Source: Sphingomonas sp. PP-CE-1G-424
GTDB taxonomy: Bacteria; Pseudomonadota; Alphaproteobacteria; Sphingomonadales; Sphingomonadaceae
Direction of reading: 5' to 3'
NCBI RefSeq assembly: GCF_004341085.1
Contig: NZ_SLXW01000001.1
Location: forward strand, 186,001 to 250,000
Length of the DNA stretch: 64,000 nt
Part shown: one piece after another, positions 1 through 8,691 of the stretch
How the letters are laid out: each line of letters opens with the position of its first letter
Numbering within the stretch: position 1 is the first letter of the stretch
Program-made: the position numbers and the translations under genes
Notes under the pieces: generated by a model
What the model was told of the DNA's origin: nothing
Database searches by the model: none
Seen by the model: only the letters and a program-made list of their open reading frames with translations

Positions 1-136
1 GCGCGATCTGTCCGTCTGCGGCGAGGACATTCCTCTCGACGCCAAGAGCCGTCGTGAGAGCATCGAGCATTGGACCAGTCGTTGCTGTAACGGCTGGCAA
101 CGCTACCGGTGGTACGGGGACAAGATTGTTATTCAT
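1..136 (-). CDS. Partial hypothetical protein, N-terminus only
   Basis: An ATG at 136 opens a frame that runs leftward off the window for 45 codons without a stop. The peptide begins MNNNLVPVPP and is rich in Ala, Val, Pro and Leu; I recognise no domain in so short a piece. No convincing Shine-Dalgarno sequence precedes the ATG. The frame reads away from the chemotaxis receptor gene to its right. It could be a real gene start or chance openness in GC-rich DNA. Confidence 0.35.
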   Translation of the reverse strand, partial: MNNNLVPVPPVALPAVTATTGPMLDALTTALGVERNVLAADGQIA

Positions 137-536
137 GGATTCGCTTTTTGTTGAAGCTAAAGATTGATTTGTGTCGATCCGATACCGAGAAAACAAGATG
201 GGTTCGGAATATTAGCGCACGAATATCAACCAAGTTAGCTACCGACAAAGCAGCTCGAAGGCCGGCCTCGAACGAACGTCGGTTTCAAAGGCGCGCCGGT
301 GCAGCGAACGTCCTAGCTTCGGCGACAGCGATCGATCCGACTTTCCCGCAAACGAACGAACACTAGGAAGGCGACTCGATTGATCGCGCGAAGGGCACAG
401 TTGAGAATGACCGTCCCGCAAAACGCATTCCCGATTGCTCTTTTCCCGAATTACCTGGGAAATATGGAAAATCAGTGTTCTTCCGATCGACCCAGCGTGC
501 CGATCACAGCGCCTGCCCCGATATCCGCAGACACAC
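137..536. other. Intergenic stretch, nothing recognised
   Basis: About 400 bases separate the partial gene at the left edge from the terminator of the first chemotaxis receptor. The right end is somewhat less GC-rich. Frames that are open here have no recognisable domain or ribosome binding site. I see no tRNA, repeat or clear promoter. Confidence 0.4.
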
Positions 537-568
537 GAAAGCCCGCGTCCCTGGTAGGGAACGCGGGC
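537..568 (-). terminator. Rho-independent terminator of first chemotaxis receptor
   Basis: Read on the minus strand, an 8-bp stem (GCCCGCGT with ACGCGGGC) is extended by CCC/GGG across one bulged base and is followed by TTTCG. It lies about 30 bases after the stop codon of the receptor gene. A nearly identical hairpin follows the second receptor at 4246-4277, so it was part of the duplicated unit. Confidence 0.8.
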
Positions 569-598
569 TTCCTGTTCAGCCGTGCGGCTAAGCCTCGC

Positions 599-2488
599 TC
601 AGAACTCGTTCCAATCGTCGTCCGAACGGACCAGCGCCGGGATCGCGGCGGCCGGCAGCGGGCGGACCGGCGAAGCATAGCCCGCGCTCGGCTGGCTCAG
701 CGCCTTGCCGAAGGTCTGCTGGATCTTCGCACGTGCGCCGCTGCTTCCGCCGCCATTGCCGACGTTGAAGCGGCTCGCCTGATCGGCAAGGTTGCCGACT
801 TCGCTCGCCAGGTTGCGTGCGGCGGCCGAGGTTTCCTCGACCATCGCCGCGTTCTGCTGCGTCGACTGGTCCATCGTGCCGATCGCCGCGGAGATCTGCG
901 TGATCGCCGCCGACTGCGCCTGGTTGTCCGCGGCCATCGTCGCGAGCAGCTCGTGGACCTGGCCGACGTCGCCCGAGATATTGGCGAGCGCGCCGTCGAC
1001 CTTCTGCACCGCTTCGACCGCGGTGACGATATCGGTCTGCGTGACCGTCAGCTGGTCGCGCGCACGCTTGGCCTCTTCCTCGGCGCGCATCGCCAGGGCC
1101 GAGACGAGATCCGCGACCACCGCGAAACCGCGCCCTGCGTCACCCGCACGGCCCGCTTCGACCGCGGCGTTCATCGCCAGCACGCGCGTCTGGAACGCGA
1201 TCTTGTCGAGTCCTTCGATCACGCTGTCGATGCCCTTGGCGCTCTCCGAAACACGCCCCATCGCCTGCACGGCCTCGTCGGCGACCGCACGGCCGCCACC
1301 GACGGTGGCGATCGCCTGGTCGGCGCGCTCGACGGTTTGCGTCGACGCCGACGCGCTGGCCTTCAGACGGCCGTCCATCTGCGTGACCGACGCTGCGGTT
1401 TCCTCGAGCGAGGCGGCGTTGCTCTCGGTACGGCGGGCGAGATCTTCCGACGCCTGCGCGATTTCGCCCGAGCCGGTGCGGATGGTCATCGCACTTTCGC
1501 TGACCGAGCTGATCAGCCCGCGCAGATTGTCGAGCGCCTCGTTGAAGTTGCTCTTCAATGCGCCGTATTCGGGCGGGAAGTCGGCCTTGATCGCCGCGGT
1601 CAGATCACCCGCCGACAGCTCGGACAGATGCGTCGACACGGTGTCGACGACCATTTTCTGCTCGGCATCGGCGCGTGCCTTGGCGGCGTCAGCGGTGTCC
1701 TTGGCGATGCCGTTCTCGCGGAACACCTTCACCGCCTTGGCCATCGCACCGACTTCGTCCGCACGATCCGTGCCCTCGACGTCCTTGGCATAGTTGCCAC
1801 CGGCAATATCGCCCATCTGCGCCTGGAGACGATTGAGCGGCCCGGTGATCCCGAAACGCGTGATCAGCATCGCCAGACCGACGCCCGCGATGATCGCGAT
1901 GATCGCGACGATATACAGCATGCTGACCGTCGCCATGCTCACGTCGGTCAGCTTGGCCGACTCGACCGATGCCTGATCGGCGTTACGATCGACCAGCGAC
2001 AACGACTTTTCGAACGTGGGCGTCATCACCGCGTCCGCCTGGCCGAGCACGGCGATCGCCTCGCCCGCACGATTCTGCGCACTCAGCTGGTTCGCGCGTT
2101 CGACCAGGGCACGGACCTGCTGCATCCCGCGCAGGGTCTCGTTGAGCTCCGCGACGGCCGGCGGGTTGGCGACCTTGCCGCGTTCGAGATCGGATGCGAT
2201 CTTGTCGGCATCGACCTGGAATTTCGCGAGCGTCTTGCGCCCCTCCTCGCTGTTCGCGCCGACCACGGCAATCTTGTAGCCGTCGTACATCATCGCGTTC
2301 ATCCGGGTATTGCCCCGCGATCGGAACATCGTGCCGGTCAGCTTCTGGTCGATCAGCCGTGAATACGACGCATCGACCGTCGCGATCTTGGACGATCCGA
2401 ACCATGCTATCGCTAGCGTGATACATCCCAGCAGCACGAGCAAGGATACGACCTTGGTCGAGATCTTCGCGTTGTTGAGCATTCCCAT
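599..2488 (-). CDS. Methyl-accepting chemotaxis protein, copy 1
   Basis: Predicted transmembrane chemoreceptor of 629 residues that would control CheA. I chose the ATG at 2488 because AGGAG lies 9 bases upstream. Order: short cytoplasmic N-terminus, membrane segment (about 12-32), periplasmic four-helix-type sensor (about 35-190), second membrane segment (about 193-215), HAMP region, then a long coiled-coil signalling domain with the conserved hairpin tip (QTRVLAMNAAVEAGRAGDAG). The C-terminus ends in DDWNEF, resembling the CheR/CheB-docking tail of alphaproteobacterial receptors. From the HAMP region to the end it is almost identical to the copy at 4308-6194, while the sensor differs. The ligand cannot be read from the sequence. 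Confidence 0.93.
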   Translation of the reverse strand: MGMLNNAKISTKVVSLLVLLGCITLAIAWFGSSKIATVDASYSRLIDQKLTGTMFRSRGNTRMNAMMYDGYKIAVVGANSEEGRKTLAKFQVDADKIASDLERGKVANPPAVAELNETLRGMQQVRALVERANQLSAQNRAGEAIAVLGQADAVMTPTFEKSLSLVDRNADQASVESAKLTDVSMATVSMLYIVAIIAIIAGVGLAMLITRFGITGPLNRLQAQMGDIAGGNYAKDVEGTDRADEVGAMAKAVKVFRENGIAKDTADAAKARADAEQKMVVDTVSTHLSELSAGDLTAAIKADFPPEYGALKSNFNEALDNLRGLISSVSESAMTIRTGSGEIAQASEDLARRTESNAASLEETAASVTQMDGRLKASASASTQTVERADQAIATVGGGRAVADEAVQAMGRVSESAKGIDSVIEGLDKIAFQTRVLAMNAAVEAGRAGDAGRGFAVVADLVSALAMRAEEEAKRARDQLTVTQTDIVTAVEAVQKVDGALANISGDVGQVHELLATMAADNQAQSAAITQISAAIGTMDQSTQQNAAMVEETSAAARNLASEVGNLADQASRFNVGNGGGSSGARAKIQQTFGKALSQPSAGYASPVRPLPAAAIPALVRSDDDWNEF

Positions 2489-2580
2489 TTGACGTCTCTC
2501 CTGTTCGACCTCGGCCACGCGGAAGATCGCGCGAAAACCTCGGACCTATTATGAATTCGTTCGACCGGATGGCCGTGCGG

Positions 2581-4098
2581 CTACAGCTTCATGCTGATCC
2601 AGCCGCTCAGGCAGTCGGAATTGTCGAACCCGCTCCGCGTCAGCACCGATCGTGCGATCAGATGCTCGTAGCGACCGGTGATCGAGACCCGCGGCGCGAC
2701 CGACCAGACGAGCTGCGCGCGGGCGACGTCGGCGACGTGCGTGCCGCGCACCGACTGCGTGCCCGCATAGGCGCGCCCGCTCGCCGCATAGACGGCGTCG
2801 TCGACCTTCGCCCGCCAGACTCGCTGCGCTTCGACCGTCAGGCGGAGGCGGGTGATCGGCGACAGCGTGAAGTTGGGCGCGACCGCGACGAAATTGGTCG
2901 GCGAAAAGGCATCCTGATAGCTGAAATAGCCGCCATCGAGCACCGGTGCCGCCGCGTTGTGAAGCGAACCGTTCCGATAGGCGCCGCCGCCCGATCCGTA
3001 ATCGACGTGCAGGCCGATCCGCGGTGACGTTCCCGCGTCGCCGAGCCGGACGGTCTGCGCCGCGAACACCTGCCATGCGTCGATCGCGCGCGGGCCGAAC
3101 CGGCCACTCTGCCGATTGGCGCTCCAGTCGAGCGTCACACGCCCGGCATCGCCCCACAGCCGCAGCCCATAGAACCGGCGTGCCTCGCGCGCGGTGTCGC
3201 TGCCGAAAGTGACCGCGTCGCGGCGCAACCGCCATGCGAAGGGCTCGAGATACAGCTTCGATCCACCGAACCAAGTCTGCGGCAGGACGACGCCGGTCGT
3301 GACGCCCGAGAAACGCCGCGCATGATCGACGCGATCGTCGCCGGTGCCGCCGGTACCGTAGCGCGTGAAGTGGAGGTCGAACACGTCGGCACGGACCGAA
3401 CCGAGATGCGCCCAGCCGCGGGCGCCGTTCAGGACGACCTGGATGTTGCCCGCATCGCCCTGGCTGACCAGCACGCCAGGACCGTCCGCGAAGATCTGGC
3501 GACCATAGCGGACGCCGACATCGCCGCCGTCCAGCGCGGTCGATACCTCGGCGAACGCCTGCTGGACGATCAGCGTGTTGCGCATGTTCGCGCCCGCCTG
3601 CGTCGCACGGTCGCCGGCGACACCGCCATGCGCCAGCTCGCCGTAAAGGCGGACATGCGATCCCAGATGGAGATCGCCGCCCGCGAACAGCCGCAGCTCG
3701 CGCTGCCGAATCTTCTCGGCGTCGCGTGCACCGGGATTGGTGACGGTATCGACGCGGCCACGGATTTCGCCGGACAGCGTCAGATAGACGTCGTCGCGGC
3801 CAGCGATCGGGATGAACTTCAACCGATCGAGCGGATCGTCGCGCAGCGCGGGATCGCGGTACCGCGTCCAGTTTTCCGCCCAGCGCGCGATCGCATACCC
3901 CGCGCTCACCGCACCATCGCCCGCCGCTTCGGCCGGATAGACCGTGGCGATCGGAGTCGCCCGGGTGGTGGTCTGCGCGGCGGTGTCGGGCGTCGCCGTC
4001 GCGACCACCGAATCCTTGGCCTGGGCCAGAACCGGCGTCGCGGAGATCGGAGTGAGCGCCAGCAGCAACGCGATGCGGGCCAAGGTACGATAGACCAT
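2581..4098 (-). CDS. Alginate-export-family outer membrane beta-barrel
   Basis: Predicted outer membrane channel of 505 residues in the AlgE-like alginate-export family, members of which are common in sphingomonads and often have no link to alginate. The start at 4098 gives a clean signal peptide (MVYRTLARIALLLALTP..., cleavage near VLAQA). The rest alternates short amphipathic strands with loops, including the family-like stretches SGEIRGRVDTV, RQRELRLFAGGDLHLG and QAFAEVSTAL, and GRQIFADG. No alginate biosynthesis gene is nearby. The gene lies between two near-identical chemoreceptor genes on the same strand, so barrel and receptors may handle the same compound, which is inference. The substrate is unknown. 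Confidence 0.8.
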   Translation of the reverse strand: MVYRTLARIALLLALTPISATPVLAQAKDSVVATATPDTAAQTTTRATPIATVYPAEAAGDGAVSAGYAIARWAENWTRYRDPALRDDPLDRLKFIPIAGRDDVYLTLSGEIRGRVDTVTNPGARDAEKIRQRELRLFAGGDLHLGSHVRLYGELAHGGVAGDRATQAGANMRNTLIVQQAFAEVSTALDGGDVGVRYGRQIFADGPGVLVSQGDAGNIQVVLNGARGWAHLGSVRADVFDLHFTRYGTGGTGDDRVDHARRFSGVTTGVVLPQTWFGGSKLYLEPFAWRLRRDAVTFGSDTAREARRFYGLRLWGDAGRVTLDWSANRQSGRFGPRAIDAWQVFAAQTVRLGDAGTSPRIGLHVDYGSGGGAYRNGSLHNAAAPVLDGGYFSYQDAFSPTNFVAVAPNFTLSPITRLRLTVEAQRVWRAKVDDAVYAASGRAYAGTQSVRGTHVADVARAQLVWSVAPRVSITGRYEHLIARSVLTRSGFDNSDCLSGWISMKL

Positions 4099-4171
4099 GG
4101 CGAGGCCTTTTCGGTGGGAGGGTGTGTCTCCTTCATGATAGGACGCGCGCGGATTATTCGGGTGCGAAGGG

Positions 4172-4181
4172 AACAATTGTT
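4172..4181. promoter_or_regulatory. Short perfect palindrome upstream of the barrel gene
   Basis: AACAATTGTT is a 10-bp perfect palindrome, 74-83 bases upstream of the barrel start codon, in an AT-richer patch. It could be an operator half of a regulator site, but a palindrome this short can arise by chance. Confidence 0.25.
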
Positions 4182-4245
4182 AAAGTCGCGCGTGTTGCCC
4201 GCGACTTAGGCCCCGACCTCGATATCCGATCTCCCCCAGACGCAC

Positions 4246-4277
4246 GAAAGCCCGCGTCCCTGGTTGGGGACGCGGGC
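4246..4277 (-). terminator. Rho-independent terminator of second chemotaxis receptor
   Basis: A perfect 11-bp stem (GCCCGCGTCCC with GGGACGCGGGC, loop of 6) followed on the minus strand by TTTCGTG. It sits about 30 bases past the receptor stop and separates that gene from the barrel gene downstream. It is nearly the same hairpin as at 537-568. Confidence 0.85.
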
Positions 4278-4307
4278 TTCCTGTTCAGCCTTGCGGCTAA
4301 GCCTCGA

Positions 4308-6194
4308 TCAGAACTCGTTCCAATCGTCGTCCGAACGGACCAGCGCGGGGATCGCCGCGGCCGGCAGCGGCTTGACCGGCGAAGCATAGCCTGCGCCCGG
4401 CTGGCTCAGCGCCTTGCCGAAGGTCTGCTGGATCTTCGCGCGGGCGCCACTGCTTCCGCCGCCATTGCCGACGTTGAAGCGGCTCGCCTGATCGGCGAGG
4501 TTGCCGACTTCGCTCGCCAGGTTGCGCGCGGCTGCCGAGGTTTCCTCGACCATCGCCGCGTTCTGCTGCGTCGACTGATCCATCGTGCCGATCGCTGCCG
4601 AGATCTGCGTGATCGCCGCCGACTGCGCCTGGTTGTCCGCCGCCATCGTCGCGAGCAGCTCGTGGACCTGGCCGACATCGCCCGAGATATTGGCGAGTGC
4701 ACCATCGACCTTCTGCACCGCTTCGACCGCGGTGACGATATCGGTCTGCGTGACCGTCAGCTGGTCGCGCGCGCGCTTGGCTTCTTCCTCGGCGCGCATC
4801 GCCAGGGCAGAGACGAGATCGGCCACCACCGCGAAGCCACGCCCTGCGTCACCCGCACGCCCGGCCTCGACCGCGGCGTTCATCGCCAGCACGCGCGTCT
4901 GGAACGCGATCTTGTCGAGCCCTTCGATCACGCTGTCGATGCCCTTCGCGCTCTCCGAAACACGCCCCATCGCCTGCACCGCCTCGTCGGCGACCGCACG
5001 ACCACCACCGACGGTGGCGATCGCCTGGTCGGCGCGCTCGACGGTCTTCGTCGATGCCGAAGCACTCGCCTTCAGGCGGCCATCCATCTGCGTGACCGAG
5101 GCTGCGGTTTCCTCGAGCGAAGCGGCGTTGCTTTCCGTGCGGCGTGCGAGATCTTCCGACGCCTGCGCGATTTCGCCCGAGCCGGTGCGAATGGTCAGTG
5201 CGCTTTCGCTGACCGAGCTGATCAGCCCGCGCAGATTGTCGAGCGCCTCGTTGAAGTTGCTCTTCAGCGCGCCGTATTCGGGCGGGAAGTCGGCCTTGAT
5301 CGCCGCGGTCAGATCGCCCGCCGACAGTTCGGACAGATGCGTCGACACCGTGTCGACGACCATCTTCTGCTCGCCATCGGCGCGTGCTTTGGCAGCGTCG
5401 GCGGCATCCTTGGCGATGCCGTTCTCGCGGAACACCTTGACCGCCTTGGCCATCGCGCCGATCTCGTCGCCGCGGTCGGTGCCCGTCACGTCCTGCGTAT
5501 AGTCGCCGGCGGCGATCTCGCCCATCCGGCTCTGCAGCTTGGCAAGCGGACCGGTGATACCGCTGCGCGTGACGATCAGTGCAAGCCCGACGCCAGCGAT
5601 CACGCCGATGATGCCCATCACGATCATCGTCGTCGACGTCGAGTTCGCGACGACCGTCAGTTCGTCGGCGGACTTGTTGGCTGCCGCGATCCGCGCGTCA
5701 TTGAACGCCACGAGATCGGCGGAAAGTTTCGCGATCAGAGGACGAGCCTGACCGATAACGGCGGTGGCTTCCGCGTTACGGTTCTGCAATCCCAGTGCGG
5801 CAGCGCGCGAGGTGAACGCGTGGCTCTGGTCGAGCTGCGCGATAAACGAGCCCAGCTGGCTTTTCAGCGCCGGCTCCTGCTTTTCGACCGCGCCGAACAG
5901 ATCGCGGGCCGCGTTGTAGTTGGACAACTCGCTCTGCGCGGCGTCGCGTGCTTCCGGGCTGGCGCCGTCATAGACGACGGTCGCGAAGGCCGCGTTGCTC
6001 ATCTGCACGGCCATCCGGGTCGCACGAACAAGCTGGACGGTATTCGCCATGTTTTCGGTCATTTCGGTATTGGCGTTGTCGGCGATCAAGATCCGACGGG
6101 AGCCATTCCAGGCGATGAACATCGTGATCGCACCGAGCATCAGCAGCAACGCGACGATCTTCGTCGGTATCTTAATATTATCGAGGAATTTCAT
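4308..6194 (-). CDS. Methyl-accepting chemotaxis protein, copy 2
   Basis: Predicted chemoreceptor of 628 residues. The ATG at 6194 follows GGAGAT and gives the N-terminus MKFLDNIKIPTKIV with a membrane segment at about 12-30. A periplasmic helical sensor of about 160 residues follows (unlike that of copy 1), then a second membrane helix, HAMP, and a methyl-accepting coiled coil with the conserved tip and the DDWNEF tail. The cytoplasmic half matches copy 1 with very few changes, down to the terminator. This is a tandem duplication with replaced or diverged sensors. It lies immediately next to the flagellar cluster. Confidence 0.93.
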   Translation of the reverse strand: MKFLDNIKIPTKIVALLLMLGAITMFIAWNGSRRILIADNANTEMTENMANTVQLVRATRMAVQMSNAAFATVVYDGASPEARDAAQSELSNYNAARDLFGAVEKQEPALKSQLGSFIAQLDQSHAFTSRAAALGLQNRNAEATAVIGQARPLIAKLSADLVAFNDARIAAANKSADELTVVANSTSTTMIVMGIIGVIAGVGLALIVTRSGITGPLAKLQSRMGEIAAGDYTQDVTGTDRGDEIGAMAKAVKVFRENGIAKDAADAAKARADGEQKMVVDTVSTHLSELSAGDLTAAIKADFPPEYGALKSNFNEALDNLRGLISSVSESALTIRTGSGEIAQASEDLARRTESNAASLEETAASVTQMDGRLKASASASTKTVERADQAIATVGGGRAVADEAVQAMGRVSESAKGIDSVIEGLDKIAFQTRVLAMNAAVEAGRAGDAGRGFAVVADLVSALAMRAEEEAKRARDQLTVTQTDIVTAVEAVQKVDGALANISGDVGQVHELLATMAADNQAQSAAITQISAAIGTMDQSTQQNAAMVEETSAAARNLASEVGNLADQASRFNVGNGGGSSGARAKIQQTFGKALSQPGAGYASPVKPLPAAAIPALVRSDDDWNEF

Positions 6195-6311
6195 GTGGAT
6201 CTCCAGAAGGGCCCCCGCCCCGTACGCAGTATCTATAGGGGGCCGCCGGACCTCCCGGTCGCAGCGGCGCGGCATTGTCGTGGTGACGTGTCGGAACGGC
6301 GTCGCGGTGTG

Positions 6312-6731
6312 TCAGAAATGGCCGTTGATCGAGATCGGCGTGGCCTGCTCGCTCGACAGCAACGTGCCGCGGACGCCATACACCGCGCTCTTCGCGCCGG
6401 TCAGACGCCGCGCCTCGGCAGCGATCGCGCCCATGATCTCGTCGCACATCGCGATCCGGCGCTCGAGCAGGTTCGCGTTGACGCCGAGCCGACGGACCAG
6501 CGTTTCCAGGAGCGACCGGATTTCGCCCTGCTCCTGCTCGGGCAGGTCGTCGAGCCAGCGTGGCCGCTCACGCGCGAGGCGGATCGATTCCGCCTCGACG
6601 ATGCCCGCCAGCCGGATCTTCGCCGCGACGAGTTCGGGCAGGTCGCTGGCATTGGCCGGGCGAGTCAGCCGGTCGTTTTCCTCGTCCAGGATCATCGCCA
6701 GCGACGTCAGGCTCTTGACCAGTTCAATCAC
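6312..6731 (-). CDS. flgN: FlgN-like flagellar export chaperone
   Basis: Small helical protein of 139 residues. The GTG at 6731 is preceded by GGGAGGAACGACGC, and the frame overlaps the end of the flgJ-like gene by 8 bases, implying translational coupling. The sequence is heptad-like and rich in Leu, Glu and Arg (for example LAMILDEENDRL, LLERRIAMCDEIMG), as in FlgN-type chaperones that hold hook-filament junction proteins before export. FlgN proteins are weakly conserved, so the call leans on length, helical character and position at the end of a flgI-flgJ operon. Confidence 0.65.
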   Translation of the reverse strand: MIELVKSLTSLAMILDEENDRLTRPANASDLPELVAAKIRLAGIVEAESIRLARERPRWLDDLPEQEQGEIRSLLETLVRRLGVNANLLERRIAMCDEIMGAIAAEARRLTGAKSAVYGVRGTLLSSEQATPISINGHF

Positions 6732-7047
6732 GCGTCGTTCCTCCCTGTAATTTGATGATCTGCGCCATGACGGCGGGTGCCAGGCCAATGCCGCCCTTCG
6801 CCGCGATCGCGGTGCCGAGCTTTTCGGCAAGCACGCCGCGGAACATTTCCTCGCCGTGACCACCCCCGAACGGACCGTCGGTCTCGACCGTCTCCATCAT
6901 CATCTGGGTCATCTGGCCGAGGAACACCGCCTCGAACGACTTGGCGGTCTTCGCCTCCGTACCCTTCGTCGCTGCAGAAGGCGGCGCTTTCGGCGTGACG
7001 GACGGTATTGCGACCGGCGTTGCTGTAATGGTCGTATCGATCGGCAT
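6724..7047 (-). CDS. flgJ: FlgJ-like rod-binding protein, without muramidase domain
   Basis: Protein of 107 residues matching the N-terminal rod-binding half of FlgJ: after a Pro/Thr/Ala-rich linker comes SFEAVFLGQMTQMMMETV, then FGGGHGEEMFRGVLAEKLG, the hallmark of the rod-binding family. The C-terminal muramidase domain of enterobacterial FlgJ is absent, as is usual in alphaproteobacteria, where a separate lytic enzyme opens the wall. GTG (7050) and ATG (7047) are adjacent; GAGG 7 bases before the ATG favours 7047. It overlaps the flgI stop region and is followed by the flgN-like gene. Confidence 0.85.
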   Translation of the reverse strand: MPIDTTITATPVAIPSVTPKAPPSAATKGTEAKTAKSFEAVFLGQMTQMMMETVETDGPFGGGHGEEMFRGVLAEKLGTAIAAKGGIGLAPAVMAQIIKLQGGTTRD

Positions 7048-8156
7048 CACTGGACCTCGATCTCGGCCTGAAGCGCGCCCGCGCTCTTGACCGCCTGGAG
7101 AATGGTAATGAGGTCGCGGGGCGACACGCCGAGCGTGTTGAGCCCGCTGACCAGCGATTGCAGCGACGCCGAGCCGCCGACCATCGCCAGCGACGCGCCG
7201 CCGCCATCGTCGACCGCGACGCGGGTTCGCGGCAGCACCACGGTTTGCCCGTTCGAGAACGGCGCAGGCTGCGACGCGACCGGGGTCTCGCTGACGCTGA
7301 TCGTCAGCCCCCCTTGCGCGATCGCGACCGGACTGATCCGCACGTCGGCGCTCATCACGACCGTGCCCGACGCCTCGTTGATGACGATCCGCGCGGGCTG
7401 ATCGACCGCGATCGGCAGATTCTCGATTTCCCCCAACAGGTCGACCGAGTCGCCGGTAAACGACGCCGCCGGCGCGATCTCGACCGTGCCGGGATCGAGT
7501 ACCTTCGCGGTCCCTGCGAACCGACCGTTGATCGCCACCGCGATATGCCGCGCGGTCGTGAAATCGGGGTTCTTGAGCGCGAGCTTGAGGCTGGTCGCGG
7601 AGCGCAGCGCATAGGGCACCTCCTCCTCGACGATCGCGCCGCCGGCGATCCGCGCCGAGGTCGCGACTCCGCGGCTGACGCTCGCGCCGGCCCCTTGTGC
7701 CTTAAACCCCGACACCGCGACCGGCCCTTGCGCGACCGCATAGATCTTGCCGTCGAGCGCGCGCAGCGACGACACGAGCAGCACGCCGCCCTGCAGATTG
7801 GTGGCATCGCCGAGCGCGGCGACCTGGACGTCGATCGTCGAGCCCTTGCGCGCGAACGGCGGCATCGTCGCGATCACCGACACCGCCGCGACATTGGCCG
7901 GCTTCATCGAGGAATCACGGACGTTGACGCCCATCCGCTCGAGCATCGCTTGGAGCGATTCCTCGGTGAACGGCGCGTTGCGGACGCGGTCGCCGGTGCC
8001 GGCAAGGCCGACCACCAGCCCGTAGCCGACGAGCTGGTTCGACCGCACGTTCTCGACATCGACGATGTCTTTCACGCGCGTGCCTGCCGAGGCCGGCACC
8101 ACGCCGAGCGCAGCAGCCAGGGCGGCGCAGATCAGAGAAACAAGACGGAGGCGCAT
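7047..8156 (-). CDS. flgI: Flagellar P-ring protein FlgI
   Basis: Periplasmic P-ring subunit forming the flagellar bushing in the peptidoglycan layer; 369 residues, the usual family length. The ATG at 8156 begins a signal peptide (MRLRLVSLICAALAAALG, cleavage after ASA). Typical FlgI blocks follow: RVKDIVDVENVRSNQLVGYG, GLAGTGD, NVRDSSMKPANVAAVSV, and a C-terminal LGVSPRDLITILQAVKSAGA. First gene of a minus-strand unit with flgJ-like and flgN-like genes, divergent from fliX 79 bases away, an arrangement also known from Caulobacter. Confidence 0.96.
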   Translation of the reverse strand: MRLRLVSLICAALAAALGVVPASAGTRVKDIVDVENVRSNQLVGYGLVVGLAGTGDRVRNAPFTEESLQAMLERMGVNVRDSSMKPANVAAVSVIATMPPFARKGSTIDVQVAALGDATNLQGGVLLVSSLRALDGKIYAVAQGPVAVSGFKAQGAGASVSRGVATSARIAGGAIVEEEVPYALRSATSLKLALKNPDFTTARHIAVAINGRFAGTAKVLDPGTVEIAPAASFTGDSVDLLGEIENLPIAVDQPARIVINEASGTVVMSADVRISPVAIAQGGLTISVSETPVASQPAPFSNGQTVVLPRTRVAVDDGGGASLAMVGGSASLQSLVSGLNTLGVSPRDLITILQAVKSAGALQAEIEVQ

Positions 8157-8235
8157 GGCCGGGGCTTTCGCGAGACGTTGGACATCAAATTTCTTATAGG
8201 ATAGGAATGGCGCCCGCCGACCGAAGGGACGAATA

Positions 8236-8676
8236 ATGCGGATCGACGGCATCACGCCGCTGCTCCAATCGATGCTCGCCGACACGCGCACCCGCGACGG
8301 TTTCGCGCTGCCCGCCGCTGTCGCCTCGGCCGCCGCGGCCACCGCCGAGGCACCGCCATCGACGCCCCCGCCAGTGGTCCCAACCTCGGCGACCTCGGTT
8401 CAGATGATGGTCGCGCTCGCCGCGGTCGATCCGGTCTCGGAACGTCGACGCAAGATCGCGGAGGACGCCGATCGCGGCCTGACGTTGCTGGAGCGGTTGC
8501 GCGACGATCTCGCGCACGGCACGGCGCCCCCCGAACGCGTGCGCGAACTGGCAACATGGGTCGAGGCGTTCGTCGTGCCCGACGATGCCGCGGTGACGCC
8601 GGAGTTCGCAAAGGTCGCACGCGACCTCGAAGTGCGCGTCCGCGTCGAACTCGCCAAGCTCGACCTCAACGCCTGA
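8236..8676 (+). CDS. fliX: Flagellar assembly regulator FliX
   Basis: Protein of 146 residues matching the FliX family of alphaproteobacteria. In Caulobacter, FliX couples flagellar basal-body assembly to FlbD-dependent transcription. Visible here: N-terminal MRIDGITPLL, a low-complexity Ala/Pro/Thr linker (about 25-52), and a helical C-terminal half with the conserved feel of RRRKIAEDADRGLTLLERLR. The ATG is preceded by AAGGGACG. Divergent from flgI and convergent with flhB, whose stop lies 15 bases beyond. FlbD itself is not in the window. Confidence 0.85.
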   Translation: MRIDGITPLLQSMLADTRTRDGFALPAAVASAAAATAEAPPSTPPPVVPTSATSVQMMVALAAVDPVSERRRKIAEDADRGLTLLERLRDDLAHGTAPPERVRELATWVEAFVVPDDAAVTPEFAKVARDLEVRVRVELAKLDLNA

Positions 8677-8691
8677 CGTAACGCGCGCAGC

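Noticed and set aside
109..366. An 85-codon plus-strand frame near the left edge
   Set aside because: No ribosome binding site, no domain, and it overlaps the minus-strand partial gene.
380..2362. A 660-codon open frame on the plus strand
   Set aside because: It is antisense to the chemoreceptor gene, Arg-rich and without any recognised domain. Long antisense frames like this arise from GC codon bias; the same holds for the frames at 4122-6755, 15834-18026 and 54133-55773.
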